From Clostridiaceae bacterium (lineage in GTDB: Bacteria > Bacillota > Clostridia > DSM-8532), in NCBI GenBank assembly GCA_012728015.1, contig JAAYFY010000049.1, positions 1-42,558 on the forward strand: 42,558 nt of DNA, in the 5' to 3' direction. The notes beneath the pieces were generated by a model. That model made no database searches. It saw only the letters and a program-made list of their open reading frames with translations, and was not told the DNA's origin. Positions 33,391 to 42,492 of the stretch are shown here, one piece after another (the stretch's first letter is position 1; the number at the start of each line of letters is the position of its first letter). The translations under genes were made by a program, and so were the position numbers.

Positions 33391-34698
33391 TTGCTGAAAA
33401 GAAAATGGCTTCTTTTATCTTTTTTTATTTTATCTCTTATTTTGGCCGTAGTATACGCGGTGACCCTCTTTGTCCTGCCAGGACACATTACGCTGCTTGC
33501 TGGTGAGGATTACACGATCTCCATACGGTCGCCCCTGTTTCTCCAGGCGTCTACCGACAGCAGCCTCCTGAAGCTGACATACATGGAACATGAAGCCATC
33601 CATGCCTTCGAAAGGCCTTACAGGATCGTATGCACTGGGGAGGGCCAGGCGGAAATGGAACTTAAAGTGCTGGGTTTTATCCCGATCAAGACCATTGAGG
33701 TCCGGGCCATACCCAGCCAGAAGGTCCTTGTCTGCGGGTTTCCCATCGGGGTGAGGCTGAAGACCAGCGGTGTTATGATCATCAATGTTTCCGGCGTTAT
33801 ACTGGATGACGGCAACAGGGTATCACCGGCTGAAAAAGCCGGGCTGCTGGCGGGTGACATCATCATCAGGGCCGGCGGGAAGAACATTGGAAGCATAAAG
33901 GATCTTATTTCGGTAATTGAAAACTCCGAAGGAAACGATATTCCATTGACATATATGCGCCAGAACGTCAGATACGATACTTCGGTCAAGCCTATAAGAG
34001 CGGCTGAGGATACGCAATATCGCATTGGCATCTGGGTGAGGGACAGCTCCGCGGGTATAGGAACGCTGACATTTATTGATCCCGAGAGCAATGTATATGG
34101 CGCGTTGGGCCATGGCATAAGCGATATTGACACCGGCGCCCTGCTTCAGGTGGGTTCCGGCCAGTTGCTGAGATCCAGCATAAAGAGCATCAAGAAAGGG
34201 ATCAAGGGCGTGCCCGGTGAACTGGAGGGTGACTTTTTGGCGAAGAATCAGGTTATCGGCGATATTGAACTGAACACCAACTTCGGGATTTACGGCAGGC
34301 TGTTGGTCAGCTTCATCCATTCCAGGTGCCGTCCTTTGCCAATTGGATCCCATAGTCTTGTCCATACGGGAAAGGCCTCCATCCTGGCCTGCATCCGTGA
34401 TGACAAGGTGGAGGAGTTTGACATAGAGATAGAAAAGGTTGCCAGACGGGATTTGGGAAGCACCAAGAACATGGTAATCAGGATTACCGACGAAAGGCTT
34501 TTGAATGCCACCGGCGGCATTGTCCAGGGAATGTCAGGAAGCCCCATAATCCAGGACGGGCGGCTTGTCGGGGCCGTGACCCATGTCTTTATCAACGACC
34601 CTGAGAGGGGCTACGGTGTTTTCATAGAATCCATGCTGCAGCAGGCCAAATCCGTCGCGGCAAAAAGATATTCCCTGCCCGAAGCATCCGGGTATTAG
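33391..34698 (+). CDS. spoIVB: SpoIVB peptidase (S55 family)
   Basis: The forespore-secreted serine peptidase of 435 residues triggers pro-sigma-K processing in the mother cell by cutting SpoIVFA. One N-terminal membrane helix (about 7-28) leads to a beta-rich region, then a PDZ domain (about 115-195; AEKAGLLAGDIIIRAGGK). The S55 domain has the catalytic His in ALGHGISDIDTG (H241) and Ser in GMSGSP (S382). The start is uncertain: TTG 33391 suits the GGAGCGTGATC ribosome-binding sequence, while GTG 33382 lies within it. It is followed by a DUF3842 gene, not by spo0A, which is its usual neighbour. Confidence 0.93.
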   Translation: MLKRKWLLLSFFILSLILAVVYAVTLFVLPGHITLLAGEDYTISIRSPLFLQASTDSSLLKLTYMEHEAIHAFERPYRIVCTGEGQAEMELKVLGFIPIKTIEVRAIPSQKVLVCGFPIGVRLKTSGVMIINVSGVILDDGNRVSPAEKAGLLAGDIIIRAGGKNIGSIKDLISVIENSEGNDIPLTYMRQNVRYDTSVKPIRAAEDTQYRIGIWVRDSSAGIGTLTFIDPESNVYGALGHGISDIDTGALLQVGSGQLLRSSIKSIKKGIKGVPGELEGDFLAKNQVIGDIELNTNFGIYGRLLVSFIHSRCRPLPIGSHSLVHTGKASILACIRDDKVEEFDIEIEKVARRDLGSTKNMVIRITDERLLNATGGIVQGMSGSPIIQDGRLVGAVTHVFINDPERGYGVFIESMLQQAKSVAAKRYSLPEASGY

Positions 34699-34783
34699 CA
34701 TCGTGTTTTCGGTGATATACTATAATATTGCGTACCCATATCCATATTTTGGAGAACACCTGCTTTTTTATTGATGTGAATAG

Positions 34784-34792
34784 TGATATAAT
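34784..34792 (+). promoter_or_regulatory. Extended -10 promoter before the DUF3842 gene
   Basis: TGATATAAT gives a TGn plus perfect TATAAT about 42 bases before the start codon. The -35 position is a T tract with no good hexamer. A second TATAAT occurs at 34721-34726. Confidence 0.5.
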
Positions 34793-34833
34793 ATTACATT
34801 AGTGACTTATTGGAATTTGGCGAGGGAGTTAAT

Positions 34834-35250
34834 ATGCGGATAGCGGTGGTTGACGGTCAGGGGGGCGGAATGGGCAAGGTCCTGGTTGAAAGGATCAGGG
34901 CAACCTTGGGCTCCCAGGTTGAGATCATTGCCCTGGGAACCAATGCGCTGGCTACTGCCGCCATGCTGAAAGCAGGAGCCGACGAAGGCGCGTCCGGAGA
35001 GAACGCCATCACGGTGAATGCTTCCAGGGTCGATTATATCCTTGGCTCAGTGGGTATTATATCCGCCAATTCCATGCTGGGCGAAATGACACCTAAAATG
35101 GCAGTGGCCATAGCCGAAAGCCCGGCCCGGAAGATACTGATACCTTTTAACCGTTGCGGGCTTATTATTGCGGGTGCCCGGGATGAACCGCCTGTTAAGT
35201 ACATAGAGGAAGCCGCGGAATTACTTAAGACAATGATTGCAGCAAAATGA
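34834..35250 (+). CDS. DUF3842 family protein of unknown function
   Basis: This is a 138-residue soluble protein. It opens with a Rossmann-like strand and Gly-rich loop, MRIAVVDGQGGGMGKVLVE, followed by alternating strands and helices (VEIIALGTNALATAAML; VDYILGSVGIISAN). The end is KYIEEAAELLKTMI. The Gly-rich start suggests nucleotide or cofactor binding, but no catalytic motif is recognisable. The family is widespread in Clostridia. ATG 34834 has GAGGGAG upstream. It lies between spoIVB and a GGDEF gene with its own likely promoter. Confidence 0.8.
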   Translation: MRIAVVDGQGGGMGKVLVERIRATLGSQVEIIALGTNALATAAMLKAGADEGASGENAITVNASRVDYILGSVGIISANSMLGEMTPKMAVAIAESPARKILIPFNRCGLIIAGARDEPPVKYIEEAAELLKTMIAAK

Positions 35251-35332
35251 GGGTCAACCGTACGAGGGCTGCGATAGCGCCATGCTATTAGTAAGGGGAG
35301 ACCGATAACTACAGTCTTTGGTGTTGGTTATA

Positions 35333-36877
35333 ATGAAAAAGACTATCCGCGAGATCCAAAACCTCATAAAAGAAGCCGGAAACCAGATCAATACCGACCC
35401 TTCCCTTGCCCGCCAAAAGGCTTCCGAGGCATTAAAGCTTTCCGAATCATGCCAGTACATGGAGGGGAAGTTTGAAAGCCTCTTTACCCTCGGGCGGATT
35501 TCAAATCTCTACAACCAGAGTTCCGAATCCATCGATATATTTGAAAAGTGTTACAAGGCAGCAGAGGCCATGGGTGATTCCAGGCGGAAGGCCCTGTCGG
35601 TAAATGCCCTGGGGGTTACATATGACAGCATGCTGGTCAGCTCAAAAGCGCTGGAATGCTACTTTGAAGCCCTTGACATCGCAAGCAGGCATAAGTTCCA
35701 GGATCTTGAGAGCAAGATCCTGAACAACATTGCCTCGGTTTTCTCATACCTGAAGGATTATGAAACCGCCCTTTCCTATTTGCTTGAGGCCTACCAGAAG
35801 ATACAGGGCACAAGTGAGCCCATTGCTGTCTTTTTGCGCAACATAGCCAATATCTACCTGGAGATGGGTGACTACGACAAGTGCTATGATTATAGCATAC
35901 TGGCACGTAACGCGGCCTGGCGGGAACATGACGGAGAGCAGAGGGGCGACGTTTATTTCTTTCTGGCCCTTGTGTTTGCCAGGAGGAACAGGCTGCGCAG
36001 AGCCTTCAGGTATTTTAATCTCGGGTTCAAACTGATGGAACGCAACCACTGTTTCCACTCCTATGCCGAAGGCTGTTATGAACTTGCGAAGATTTTCTTC
36101 GAGCAGAAACAATACGACAGCGCCCTCAGATACCTGGGCAATGCCCGGGATCTGGCTTCCAAATATGGCTACAACCTGCTGCTTAAGGATATACATAAGC
36201 TCAGCGCCGAAACATTCCGCATGACAGGAGACACCGAAAAGGAACTCATGTCCCTAAGAGAGTTTGTTGAAATATGCACGTCACTGGAATCCAAAGATGT
36301 GGACAAGAAAAAGAGCTATGCCCAGATGCAGGTGTCCCTGTTCAAAATGCGCAAGGAGCAGGAGTACCTCAGAGACCAGGTTTACAGGGATCCCCTCACA
36401 GGATGTCTCAGTTACAGGGATTTTGAAAAGACGGTCCGGGAATTTATCAAGCGTACTGGCGGTAGTGTGGCCGTCATCTTCATGGACATGGACAACCTCA
36501 AACCCATAAATGACAGGTATGGCCATGACGCGGGAGACCAACTCATCATTGAGTTTGCCGAAACCATAAAGGAAGTGCTGGGGGATTCCGGCCTGATCTT
36601 CAGAAAAGGCGGAGACGAGTTTATTGTCATTAAGCCGTTTACAAATCGTGATAAACTAAAAGGGTTTTATTGCACACTTTTTGCCCGCCTGTCAAAGGTA
36701 AGGATCATCGGAAAAACCCTTACCAATATAAGCTGCAGCATTGGAATCGCCATAGCGCCGGATGACTCAACCGAGCCTTCCGAGCTTGTGAAGATGGCCG
36801 ACATGGCCATGTACCGCGCCAAGAAAAGTGGTAAAAGATGCTGCTGCTTTTACGGCGACATACATATAAAATTATAG
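35333..36877 (+). CDS. TPR-repeat diguanylate cyclase (GGDEF domain)
   Basis: This 514-residue cytoplasmic protein has no membrane helix. Residues about 1-330 are tandem TPR-type helical repeats (for example AEAMGDSRRKALSVNALG, SYLLEAYQKIQG, GDYDKCYDYSILA). A short coiled coil leads to a C-terminal GGDEF domain (about 355-510). The active motif is GGDEF exactly (426-430), with FMDMDNLKPINDRYGHDAGD as its metal and substrate loop, so it should make cyclic di-GMP. The RxxD inhibitory site five residues upstream is absent. The TPR part probably senses a protein or peptide partner. The ribosome-binding site is weak. It lies 25 bases before pgeF. Confidence 0.9.
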   Translation: MKKTIREIQNLIKEAGNQINTDPSLARQKASEALKLSESCQYMEGKFESLFTLGRISNLYNQSSESIDIFEKCYKAAEAMGDSRRKALSVNALGVTYDSMLVSSKALECYFEALDIASRHKFQDLESKILNNIASVFSYLKDYETALSYLLEAYQKIQGTSEPIAVFLRNIANIYLEMGDYDKCYDYSILARNAAWREHDGEQRGDVYFFLALVFARRNRLRRAFRYFNLGFKLMERNHCFHSYAEGCYELAKIFFEQKQYDSALRYLGNARDLASKYGYNLLLKDIHKLSAETFRMTGDTEKELMSLREFVEICTSLESKDVDKKKSYAQMQVSLFKMRKEQEYLRDQVYRDPLTGCLSYRDFEKTVREFIKRTGGSVAVIFMDMDNLKPINDRYGHDAGDQLIIEFAETIKEVLGDSGLIFRKGGDEFIVIKPFTNRDKLKGFYCTLFARLSKVRIIGKTLTNISCSIGIAIAPDDSTEPSELVKMADMAMYRAKKSGKRCCCFYGDIHIKL

Positions 36878-36902
36878 TAGACAGCTTGTTTCAGGAGGAC
36901 GC

Positions 36903-37745
36903 ATGCCAGGCGGTGAAACCCGAGCGCAGCTTCAGCGTATTCGGCTCAACAGACCGAGAATCATAGATATTCCGGGCATGAATGAATTCCCCGAACTGAT
37001 CAGGGGCTTTACCACGCGTTTTGGAGGGGTCAGCAGGGCTCCATACGAGTCTTTAAACCTTAATTTTTTTAAGGAGGATGATCCATCCCGGGTCAGGGAG
37101 AATTTCCGGTTGTTATCCAGGGAACTGGGAGTGCCCCCGGAGGACATGGTCCTGTCAAAACAGGTCCATGGCTGCAGCATACTAAGGGTTGACGACTCCC
37201 ACAGGGGTATGGGAATTGTGCGGGAAAGGTCCTATGGCCCTGTGGACGGGTTGACCACCGATGTGCCCGGCATCATGCTGGTTACCTATTATGCTGATTG
37301 TGTGCCCCTGTACTTTTACGATCCCGTGAAAAAAGCCATATGTTTATCCCATTCAGGATGGAAGGGTACGCTTCTCGATATAGCCGGTGAATCGGTAAAG
37401 GCCATGGAAGCGCACTACAACAGCTGTCCGGGGGATATCAGGGTCAGCATCGGACCGCATATCAGGTCCTGCTGCTTTGAGGTGGGGGATGATGTGGCCG
37501 CCCTGTTCTTTGAAAGGTACCCCTGGTCAGAAAAATCAGCCCGAAAGGGCCAGGGGGGGAAATGGGTCCTTGACCTGGAAGACATAATCCAGGAGAGCCT
37601 TTTAACTCTTGGCATACAAAAGCGGCATATTTTCGGCTGTCAAATCTGCACAAAATGTGAGTGTGACGTGTTTTTCTCGCACCGGGGAAGCGGCGGCAGC
37701 ACCGGAACCGGAGCGGCTTTACTGATGATGAGGAGAATTGTATGA
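36903..37745 (+). CDS. pgeF: Peptidoglycan editing factor PgeF (YlmD / multi-copper polyphenol oxidase-like family)
   Basis: This 280-residue protein belongs to the laccase-domain family. Relatives include peptidoglycan-editing YfiH and the purine nucleoside-processing LACC1. The metal-binding residues are visible as H89 in KQVHG, C133 in ADCVPL and H150 in HSGWKG. GPHIRSCCFEVG and the C-terminal CTKCECDVFFSHR are family segments. ATG 36903 has AGGAGG just upstream. Its stop overlaps the ATG of the next gene by four bases (ATGA), so the two are coupled. Which activity it has here cannot be told from sequence. Confidence 0.9.
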   Translation: MPGGETRAQLQRIRLNRPRIIDIPGMNEFPELIRGFTTRFGGVSRAPYESLNLNFFKEDDPSRVRENFRLLSRELGVPPEDMVLSKQVHGCSILRVDDSHRGMGIVRERSYGPVDGLTTDVPGIMLVTYYADCVPLYFYDPVKKAICLSHSGWKGTLLDIAGESVKAMEAHYNSCPGDIRVSIGPHIRSCCFEVGDDVAALFFERYPWSEKSARKGQGGKWVLDLEDIIQESLLTLGIQKRHIFGCQICTKCECDVFFSHRGSGGSTGTGAALLMMRRIV

Positions 37746-39280
37746 AAAAACCATCGATTATTGTATTAATCCTTATATTAATAACGGGCCTGGGAGGCTG
37801 CGGCCAACAGGTGTTAGAACAGGAAGATTACATATATTATACCGGCCGTGAAGAGATGCCCGTTGTATCCCAGGACTCAGGTCCTGCCCAGGGAGGGCGC
37901 CTAAGGCTTTTCATGACAACGCCGGATTCCCTTAATCCCCTCTATACAATCAATCCGTATATCCGGGAACTTTCGCTGTTTGTATTTGATTCCCTTTTTG
38001 CGGCAGACGGGGAGAGCAACTGCGTTAATATACTTGTTGAATCCTGGCAACTGAGTGAAGACGGTAAGACCCTGGATATCAGGATGCGGGACAAGATAAA
38101 ATACCATGACGGTTCGGAGTTTTCGGCGAAGGATGTTGAATTCACCATCGACGCCATCAAGAAGGCGGGGTCTAAAAGCCCATACGCTGACCATGTCAGG
38201 AACATAGACAGCGTCAAGGTCTCCGACAGGCTGAATATCCGCATCATTTTCAAGAAACCTGATCCCAACTGTCTCCTGAAGCTCACTTTCCCCATCCTCC
38301 CCGGGCATGTGTTTGAAGACTGGCCGGTTGATGAATACGATCCTGACCGGAAGCTGGTGGGAACAGGGGCATATAAATATGATTCCTTCAGGGACGGCAT
38401 GATTTCCCTGTCACGAAATGATGACTGGTGGTTTGTTTCTGCGCCCGATGGCCCCGGTCACCCCGTCTGGATCGATGGGATAGATTTTATTGTCCATGAC
38501 GGAGATTATGAAATGATGTCGGCTTTTCAGAAGAACATCATCGATATGGCCACGGTCAGTGGAAGCAACATGGATTATTACTCCAACAGATCTGATATCT
38601 TGTACAGCCAGTATGTGGGAAACCGTTTTGAGTTCATTCTGCTTTCCACCACCGGGGCCGACGGCAGAAAAATGAGAAACCCGGAGTTCAGGGCGGCGAT
38701 CCTCAGGTACTTGGCCGGTTATATGGTCATGAACCCGTTGGAAACCGGTATTCCGGCTGTTACCGAAGTCAGCTGGGGTAGTGAAACCGCGGACAGGGAG
38801 GATACTCTGGCAGCCCTGGAGCAGCTTGGATTTGTCTTTGACGAGAAGAAAAACATTCTTTACACATATCGCAACGGAGTCAGAACACCGCTGACCCTTG
38901 GGATTAAGTGCAACGGCCTGGATCTTGACAGGCTCATAACGGCAGAATGGATCAAATCAGCCCTGCGGCAGATAGGAATTAACGCTGTTATTGAAAACTC
39001 CGCCCAGGAAGATGAGATCAAAGCCGTATCCAATGGACGGTTCGACATCATGATTCTGGGAAGCCGCATACCATTTTATTCCAATCTTGAGGAAACATTG
39101 GACCTCTTATGCAGGAACCTGGGAGTAGATGGGCAGGAAGCCGTGATAATGCCCCTTTACCGCGAGCGTGAAGCCGTGCTCTTCAACCTTGAGGTCAGGG
39201 GGGTTAAGAAGCCGTTTTGGAAGAATATCTTCAATGGCTGGACAGAATGGTACATTGTCAGGTCAGAATCAGAGAAATGA
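37742..39280 (+). CDS. ABC transporter substrate-binding lipoprotein, oligopeptide-binding type (SBP family 5)
   Basis: The protein has 512 residues. A type II signal peptide ends at the lipobox LGGC (C20). The mature part matches the family 5 oligopeptide/nickel-binding fold: a first-lobe start near RLFMTTPDSLNPLYT, ADGESNCVNILVESWQLSEDG, and the signature-like HDGSEFSAKDVEFTIDAIKKA. There is no permease or ATPase gene nearby, so it either serves a remote transporter or acts as a sensor. Translation is coupled to pgeF by an ATGA overlap, which suggests a link to cell-wall peptide recycling, but that is inference. Confidence 0.88.
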   Translation: MKKPSIIVLILILITGLGGCGQQVLEQEDYIYYTGREEMPVVSQDSGPAQGGRLRLFMTTPDSLNPLYTINPYIRELSLFVFDSLFAADGESNCVNILVESWQLSEDGKTLDIRMRDKIKYHDGSEFSAKDVEFTIDAIKKAGSKSPYADHVRNIDSVKVSDRLNIRIIFKKPDPNCLLKLTFPILPGHVFEDWPVDEYDPDRKLVGTGAYKYDSFRDGMISLSRNDDWWFVSAPDGPGHPVWIDGIDFIVHDGDYEMMSAFQKNIIDMATVSGSNMDYYSNRSDILYSQYVGNRFEFILLSTTGADGRKMRNPEFRAAILRYLAGYMVMNPLETGIPAVTEVSWGSETADREDTLAALEQLGFVFDEKKNILYTYRNGVRTPLTLGIKCNGLDLDRLITAEWIKSALRQIGINAVIENSAQEDEIKAVSNGRFDIMILGSRIPFYSNLEETLDLLCRNLGVDGQEAVIMPLYREREAVLFNLEVRGVKKPFWKNIFNGWTEWYIVRSESEK

Positions 39281-39296
39281 AGGTCCGAGGTATATC

Positions 39297-39803
39297 ATGC
39301 GTGAGATCGGTTTGGATCAAATCAGCTTAAGAAACGTTAAACCGCAGGACATGCAATTCCTGGACAAGTGGTATTCCATGGGCGATGAACTGGGTTATGC
39401 CACCGGGTTCAAAAGCTTCAGGGAGGTCAGGGAAAGGATAATGTCCTATCCCATGGTATCCATGATTATAGCCCTCGCAGATGACCGGGCTGTTGGCCTT
39501 ATATGTTATGAAACGCGGAACCTGGGCGGAAAAAAGGTGGTATGGGTACATATCATCATAGTTGATCCTGCCTGGCAGAGCAGGGGCATCGGCACCCGGG
39601 CGGTCGCCAGGCTCTTGGACTTTTTTGAAGCCAGGGGCTATTCGGACGTGATGGCTTCGGTTTCCTGTCAGAACAAGCGCGGCCTCAGGTTCTGGGAGGG
39701 CCTTGGCTTTACACGTTCCCCAGCCATGGAAAGAGCCCTGGATGCCTCAGGAACCAGCGGTGTGGCTATAATGAGGAAAAACCTGGCCGAAAACCAGGCC
39801 TGA
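39297..39803 (+). CDS. GNAT family N-acetyltransferase
   Basis: The 168-residue protein is a single GNAT domain. The N-terminal SLRNVKPQDMQFLDKWY region, the VHIIIVDPAWQSRGIGTRAV acetyl-CoA pyrophosphate motif (core Q-x-x-G-x-G), and the C-terminal CQNKRGLRFWEGLGFT segment are typical. The acceptor substrate cannot be read from the sequence. ATG 39297 follows GAGG. It starts 16 bases after the lipoprotein gene and precedes comEC by 49 bases, so it may be in the same operon. Confidence 0.85.
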   Translation: MREIGLDQISLRNVKPQDMQFLDKWYSMGDELGYATGFKSFREVRERIMSYPMVSMIIALADDRAVGLICYETRNLGGKKVVWVHIIIVDPAWQSRGIGTRAVARLLDFFEARGYSDVMASVSCQNKRGLRFWEGLGFTRSPAMERALDASGTSGVAIMRKNLAENQA

Positions 39804-39852
39804 CATCGGGGGGGCACCGCAGAAAATCATAATTTTTCGCGGAGTTGCCGTC

Positions 39853-42327
39853 ATGAAAAGACCATTGGCAGTATCGGCTATTGCCCTGATTATCGGAATA
39901 ATTATCGCTGAAAAGGTATCCTCGATCATCCCCGGTCTGTGTGCGGTACTCCTTATCTGCATCGCAGCGTATCTTGCCTGGCCCAGGATTTCCTTCAGAT
40001 CGCCCTTCCTCCTTCTTGCGCTTCCGCTTTTGGTATCAGGCTTCTTGCTTCATCATTTCAATATCCGGGCAGTCAATACCAGGTTCCTGCCATGGCAAGG
40101 CCGCAAGGTGGTTATTGTGGGCGCGATCCATGATGAGCCTGTCTTCTCGGACGGCAGAATCACCTTCACCCTGTCGGCTGATACCATCGCCGAAAACCAA
40201 AGGATAACCCCGATCCGCGATGGAAAGATCAGGGTCAGGGTTTACAGTGACAGTCCTGTTGAGGAACTGCAATACGGAAGGATTGTGCAGATCAGCGCCG
40301 AGATCGAAATACCGGCAGGACGGCGCAATATCGGGGGATTTGACTACAGGCGCTTTCTTGCGGCAAGGGGCATATCGGGCATATGCAGCATCAATCGGTT
40401 ACAGCTGAAGGTGCTGGAAGGCAGCCGGGGCTTCTTCCTGAAATCGGCGGGCTATGCTGTGCGCAAAGGCATATTGAATGCCCTGTATGGAAGCATGCCG
40501 CAGAAGGAAGCCTCGATTGCGGCCGGTATGCTAATAGGCTATACCGAGGAGATGCCTGAAAGCATGGAGGAGGCCTTCAGGAAGGCTGGGCTGTCTCATA
40601 TCATGGCAGTATCCGGGGCCAACCTGGCCTTTCTTTTGCTGCCATTCATCTGGCTGCTGAAAAGGATCGGGCTGAATCCCAGGTGGGCTTCAGTGATTTC
40701 GCTGCCAGTAATGTTACTGTATGTATTTGCTACCGGTATGGAGGCTTCTGTTATACGCGCAGCTATAATGGCTGGAATTATGCTTCTGGGTATGATTTTC
40801 TGGAGGCAAACCGACTTCTATTGTTCGATATCGGCATCGGCTCTGCTGATACTGCTTTCAAACACCTTTATGCTATTCGATATAGGGTTCATCCTTTCCT
40901 ATACCGCAACCATATCCCTGGTAGTGTTCTACAAACCTGTTTTTGACAAGCTTCCCGCGAAAATACCCAAGGTGATAAGGGATACCCTGGCAGGAACATT
41001 CTCGGCGCAGCTGGGGGTAATCCCTGTTATAGCGGGAACCTTCAACAGTTTCTCGGTGGTATCCATGATTGCCAACCTGGCAGTGGTACCCATAACCGGG
41101 ATATTAACAGCACTATCAGCAATCCTGGCGGTTTTCTGGTTTGTATTCCCACCGATATGTCATATTTTGGGCTGGATTGTAACCGTTTTAACCAGCGCTG
41201 TCCTCACGGTGACCCGGACGCTCTCGTCCATGCCCTGGGCTGAGATCGCTATAGCAACGCCGGGTTTCTTTCTGACATCCGGATATTACCTTATCCTGCT
41301 GGCCATACGCTATGGCATCCCGTGGCTGGAAAAACGGGTGCCGGAACCGTGCTCCGCCGTAAAGGATGCGCCGAACAATGCCTTTAAGGATATGGGACAG
41401 GTATATAACGATACAAGCCGAGGTTCGGAAGAAAGCGGAAGGAAACGGTTTGGTTGGCTGGTCGCATGCATTCTGGCTGTTTATGGCTGTATTGTCCTGC
41501 TGGATATGGTCCCCTCCGGGAAGCTTGAGATATACTTTGCCGATGTGGGGCAGGGAGACTGCAGCATTATCAGGACCCCATCAGGGAAAAGCATCATCAT
41601 TGACGGCGGTGGGAGCATCTACGACGATGAGAATTCCTATACGGGGGAAATGATTGTGGTTCCTGTTCTCTTCGACCTTAAGATTACCCAGATTGATGTC
41701 ATGATCGCAACCCACGGACATGCCGACCATATCAGGGGTCTTAAAAGCGTCATCGACAAAATGAGGATAAAAAGACTGGTGGTGGCCGATGCGGATGACC
41801 ACGAAATGAACGAATTGACCGACTATGCCCGGAACAGGGGGATCCACGTAGAGTTGGCAGACCAGGGCGACATCATCTATTCGGAAGAAGGCCTTGTGCT
41901 GACAGCCATCTATCCCCTTGATGACAAGACACTGATACCCTCGGGCAGGACTGCCAGCGCCAATGAGCTCTCCCTGGTGACGAGGCTGGATTATGCCGGT
42001 TTCAGCGCCATATTCACAGGGGATATAGGTGCTTCCACCGAAAGGCTGCTGTTGGGACAGGAGGCGTTGAACTGTGATCTTATCAAGGTTCCCCACCATG
42101 GCTCAAAGTATTCGTCAAGCCCGGAAATGATCCGGCAGGCAAGCCCGGCCATCGCAGTGATATCGGTGGGAGAGAACAGGTATGGGCATCCCGATGAAAA
42201 TGTAAAAAAGCTCTATATGTCGGCGGGAGCCAGGATCTACGAAACCATAAGACATGGGGGCATCATGGTAAGAGTGGATCGCAGGAAGCCAGATCAAATC
42301 TCGGTTTGGACCGTTATCAAAGAATAG
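39853..42327 (+). CDS. comEC: DNA internalization competence protein ComEC/Rec2
   Basis: This 824-residue integral membrane protein forms the channel for single-stranded DNA uptake in transformation. The order is N-terminal helices and a DUF4131 OB-like domain (about 1-200), a Competence domain with many membrane helices (about 220-500), and a metallo-beta-lactamase domain (about 555-815). That domain has THGHADHIRG, FTGDIG and VPHHGSKYSSS, so the metal ligands are intact. The full-length state suggests competence or a related DNA-uptake function, although comEA and comEB are not adjacent. The start at ATG 39853 has CGCGGAG upstream. Confidence 0.93.
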   Translation: MKRPLAVSAIALIIGIIIAEKVSSIIPGLCAVLLICIAAYLAWPRISFRSPFLLLALPLLVSGFLLHHFNIRAVNTRFLPWQGRKVVIVGAIHDEPVFSDGRITFTLSADTIAENQRITPIRDGKIRVRVYSDSPVEELQYGRIVQISAEIEIPAGRRNIGGFDYRRFLAARGISGICSINRLQLKVLEGSRGFFLKSAGYAVRKGILNALYGSMPQKEASIAAGMLIGYTEEMPESMEEAFRKAGLSHIMAVSGANLAFLLLPFIWLLKRIGLNPRWASVISLPVMLLYVFATGMEASVIRAAIMAGIMLLGMIFWRQTDFYCSISASALLILLSNTFMLFDIGFILSYTATISLVVFYKPVFDKLPAKIPKVIRDTLAGTFSAQLGVIPVIAGTFNSFSVVSMIANLAVVPITGILTALSAILAVFWFVFPPICHILGWIVTVLTSAVLTVTRTLSSMPWAEIAIATPGFFLTSGYYLILLAIRYGIPWLEKRVPEPCSAVKDAPNNAFKDMGQVYNDTSRGSEESGRKRFGWLVACILAVYGCIVLLDMVPSGKLEIYFADVGQGDCSIIRTPSGKSIIIDGGGSIYDDENSYTGEMIVVPVLFDLKITQIDVMIATHGHADHIRGLKSVIDKMRIKRLVVADADDHEMNELTDYARNRGIHVELADQGDIIYSEEGLVLTAIYPLDDKTLIPSGRTASANELSLVTRLDYAGFSAIFTGDIGASTERLLLGQEALNCDLIKVPHHGSKYSSSPEMIRQASPAIAVISVGENRYGHPDENVKKLYMSAGARIYETIRHGGIMVRVDRRKPDQISVWTVIKE

Positions 42328-42340
42328 TCGCCACCCTGTC

Positions 42341-42378
42341 AGGGGACTAAGGGGACGGTTTCCCGTGGTCCCTCTTTG
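42341..42378. repeat. AGGGGAC direct repeats after comEC
   Basis: AGGGGACTA and AGGGGACGG stand in tandem (42341-42358), followed by a GGTCCCTC that complements them in part. From memory, similar GGGGACGGTT strings are dispersed in many Firmicutes genomes. Confidence 0.4.
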
Positions 42379-42391
42379 GGAGCCTCCTCCA

Positions 42392-42476
42392 TGTCATTGC
42401 GAGCGGCGCGCGGCAATCTCTGCCTGAGTGACCATGATAAGATTGCCACGTCCGGCTTTGCCGGGCTCGCAATGAC
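42392..42476. repeat. Well-formed dispersed inverted-repeat element after comEC
   Basis: The 85-base element has perfect 13-base ends, TGTCATTGCGAGC (42392-42404) and GCTCGCAATGACA (42464-42476). Inner arms GGCAATCT (42412-42419) and AGATTGCC (42440-42447) also pair. No reading frame is present. It is the cleanest copy of the family in this window, and the right half matches the trmK 3' end. Confidence 0.8.
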
Positions 42477-42492
42477 AGTAAGAAGGTGGCTC

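Noticed and set aside
35251-35332. Cyclic di-GMP riboswitch before the GGDEF gene
   Set aside because: The 82-base leader shows no GEMM-type conserved core.
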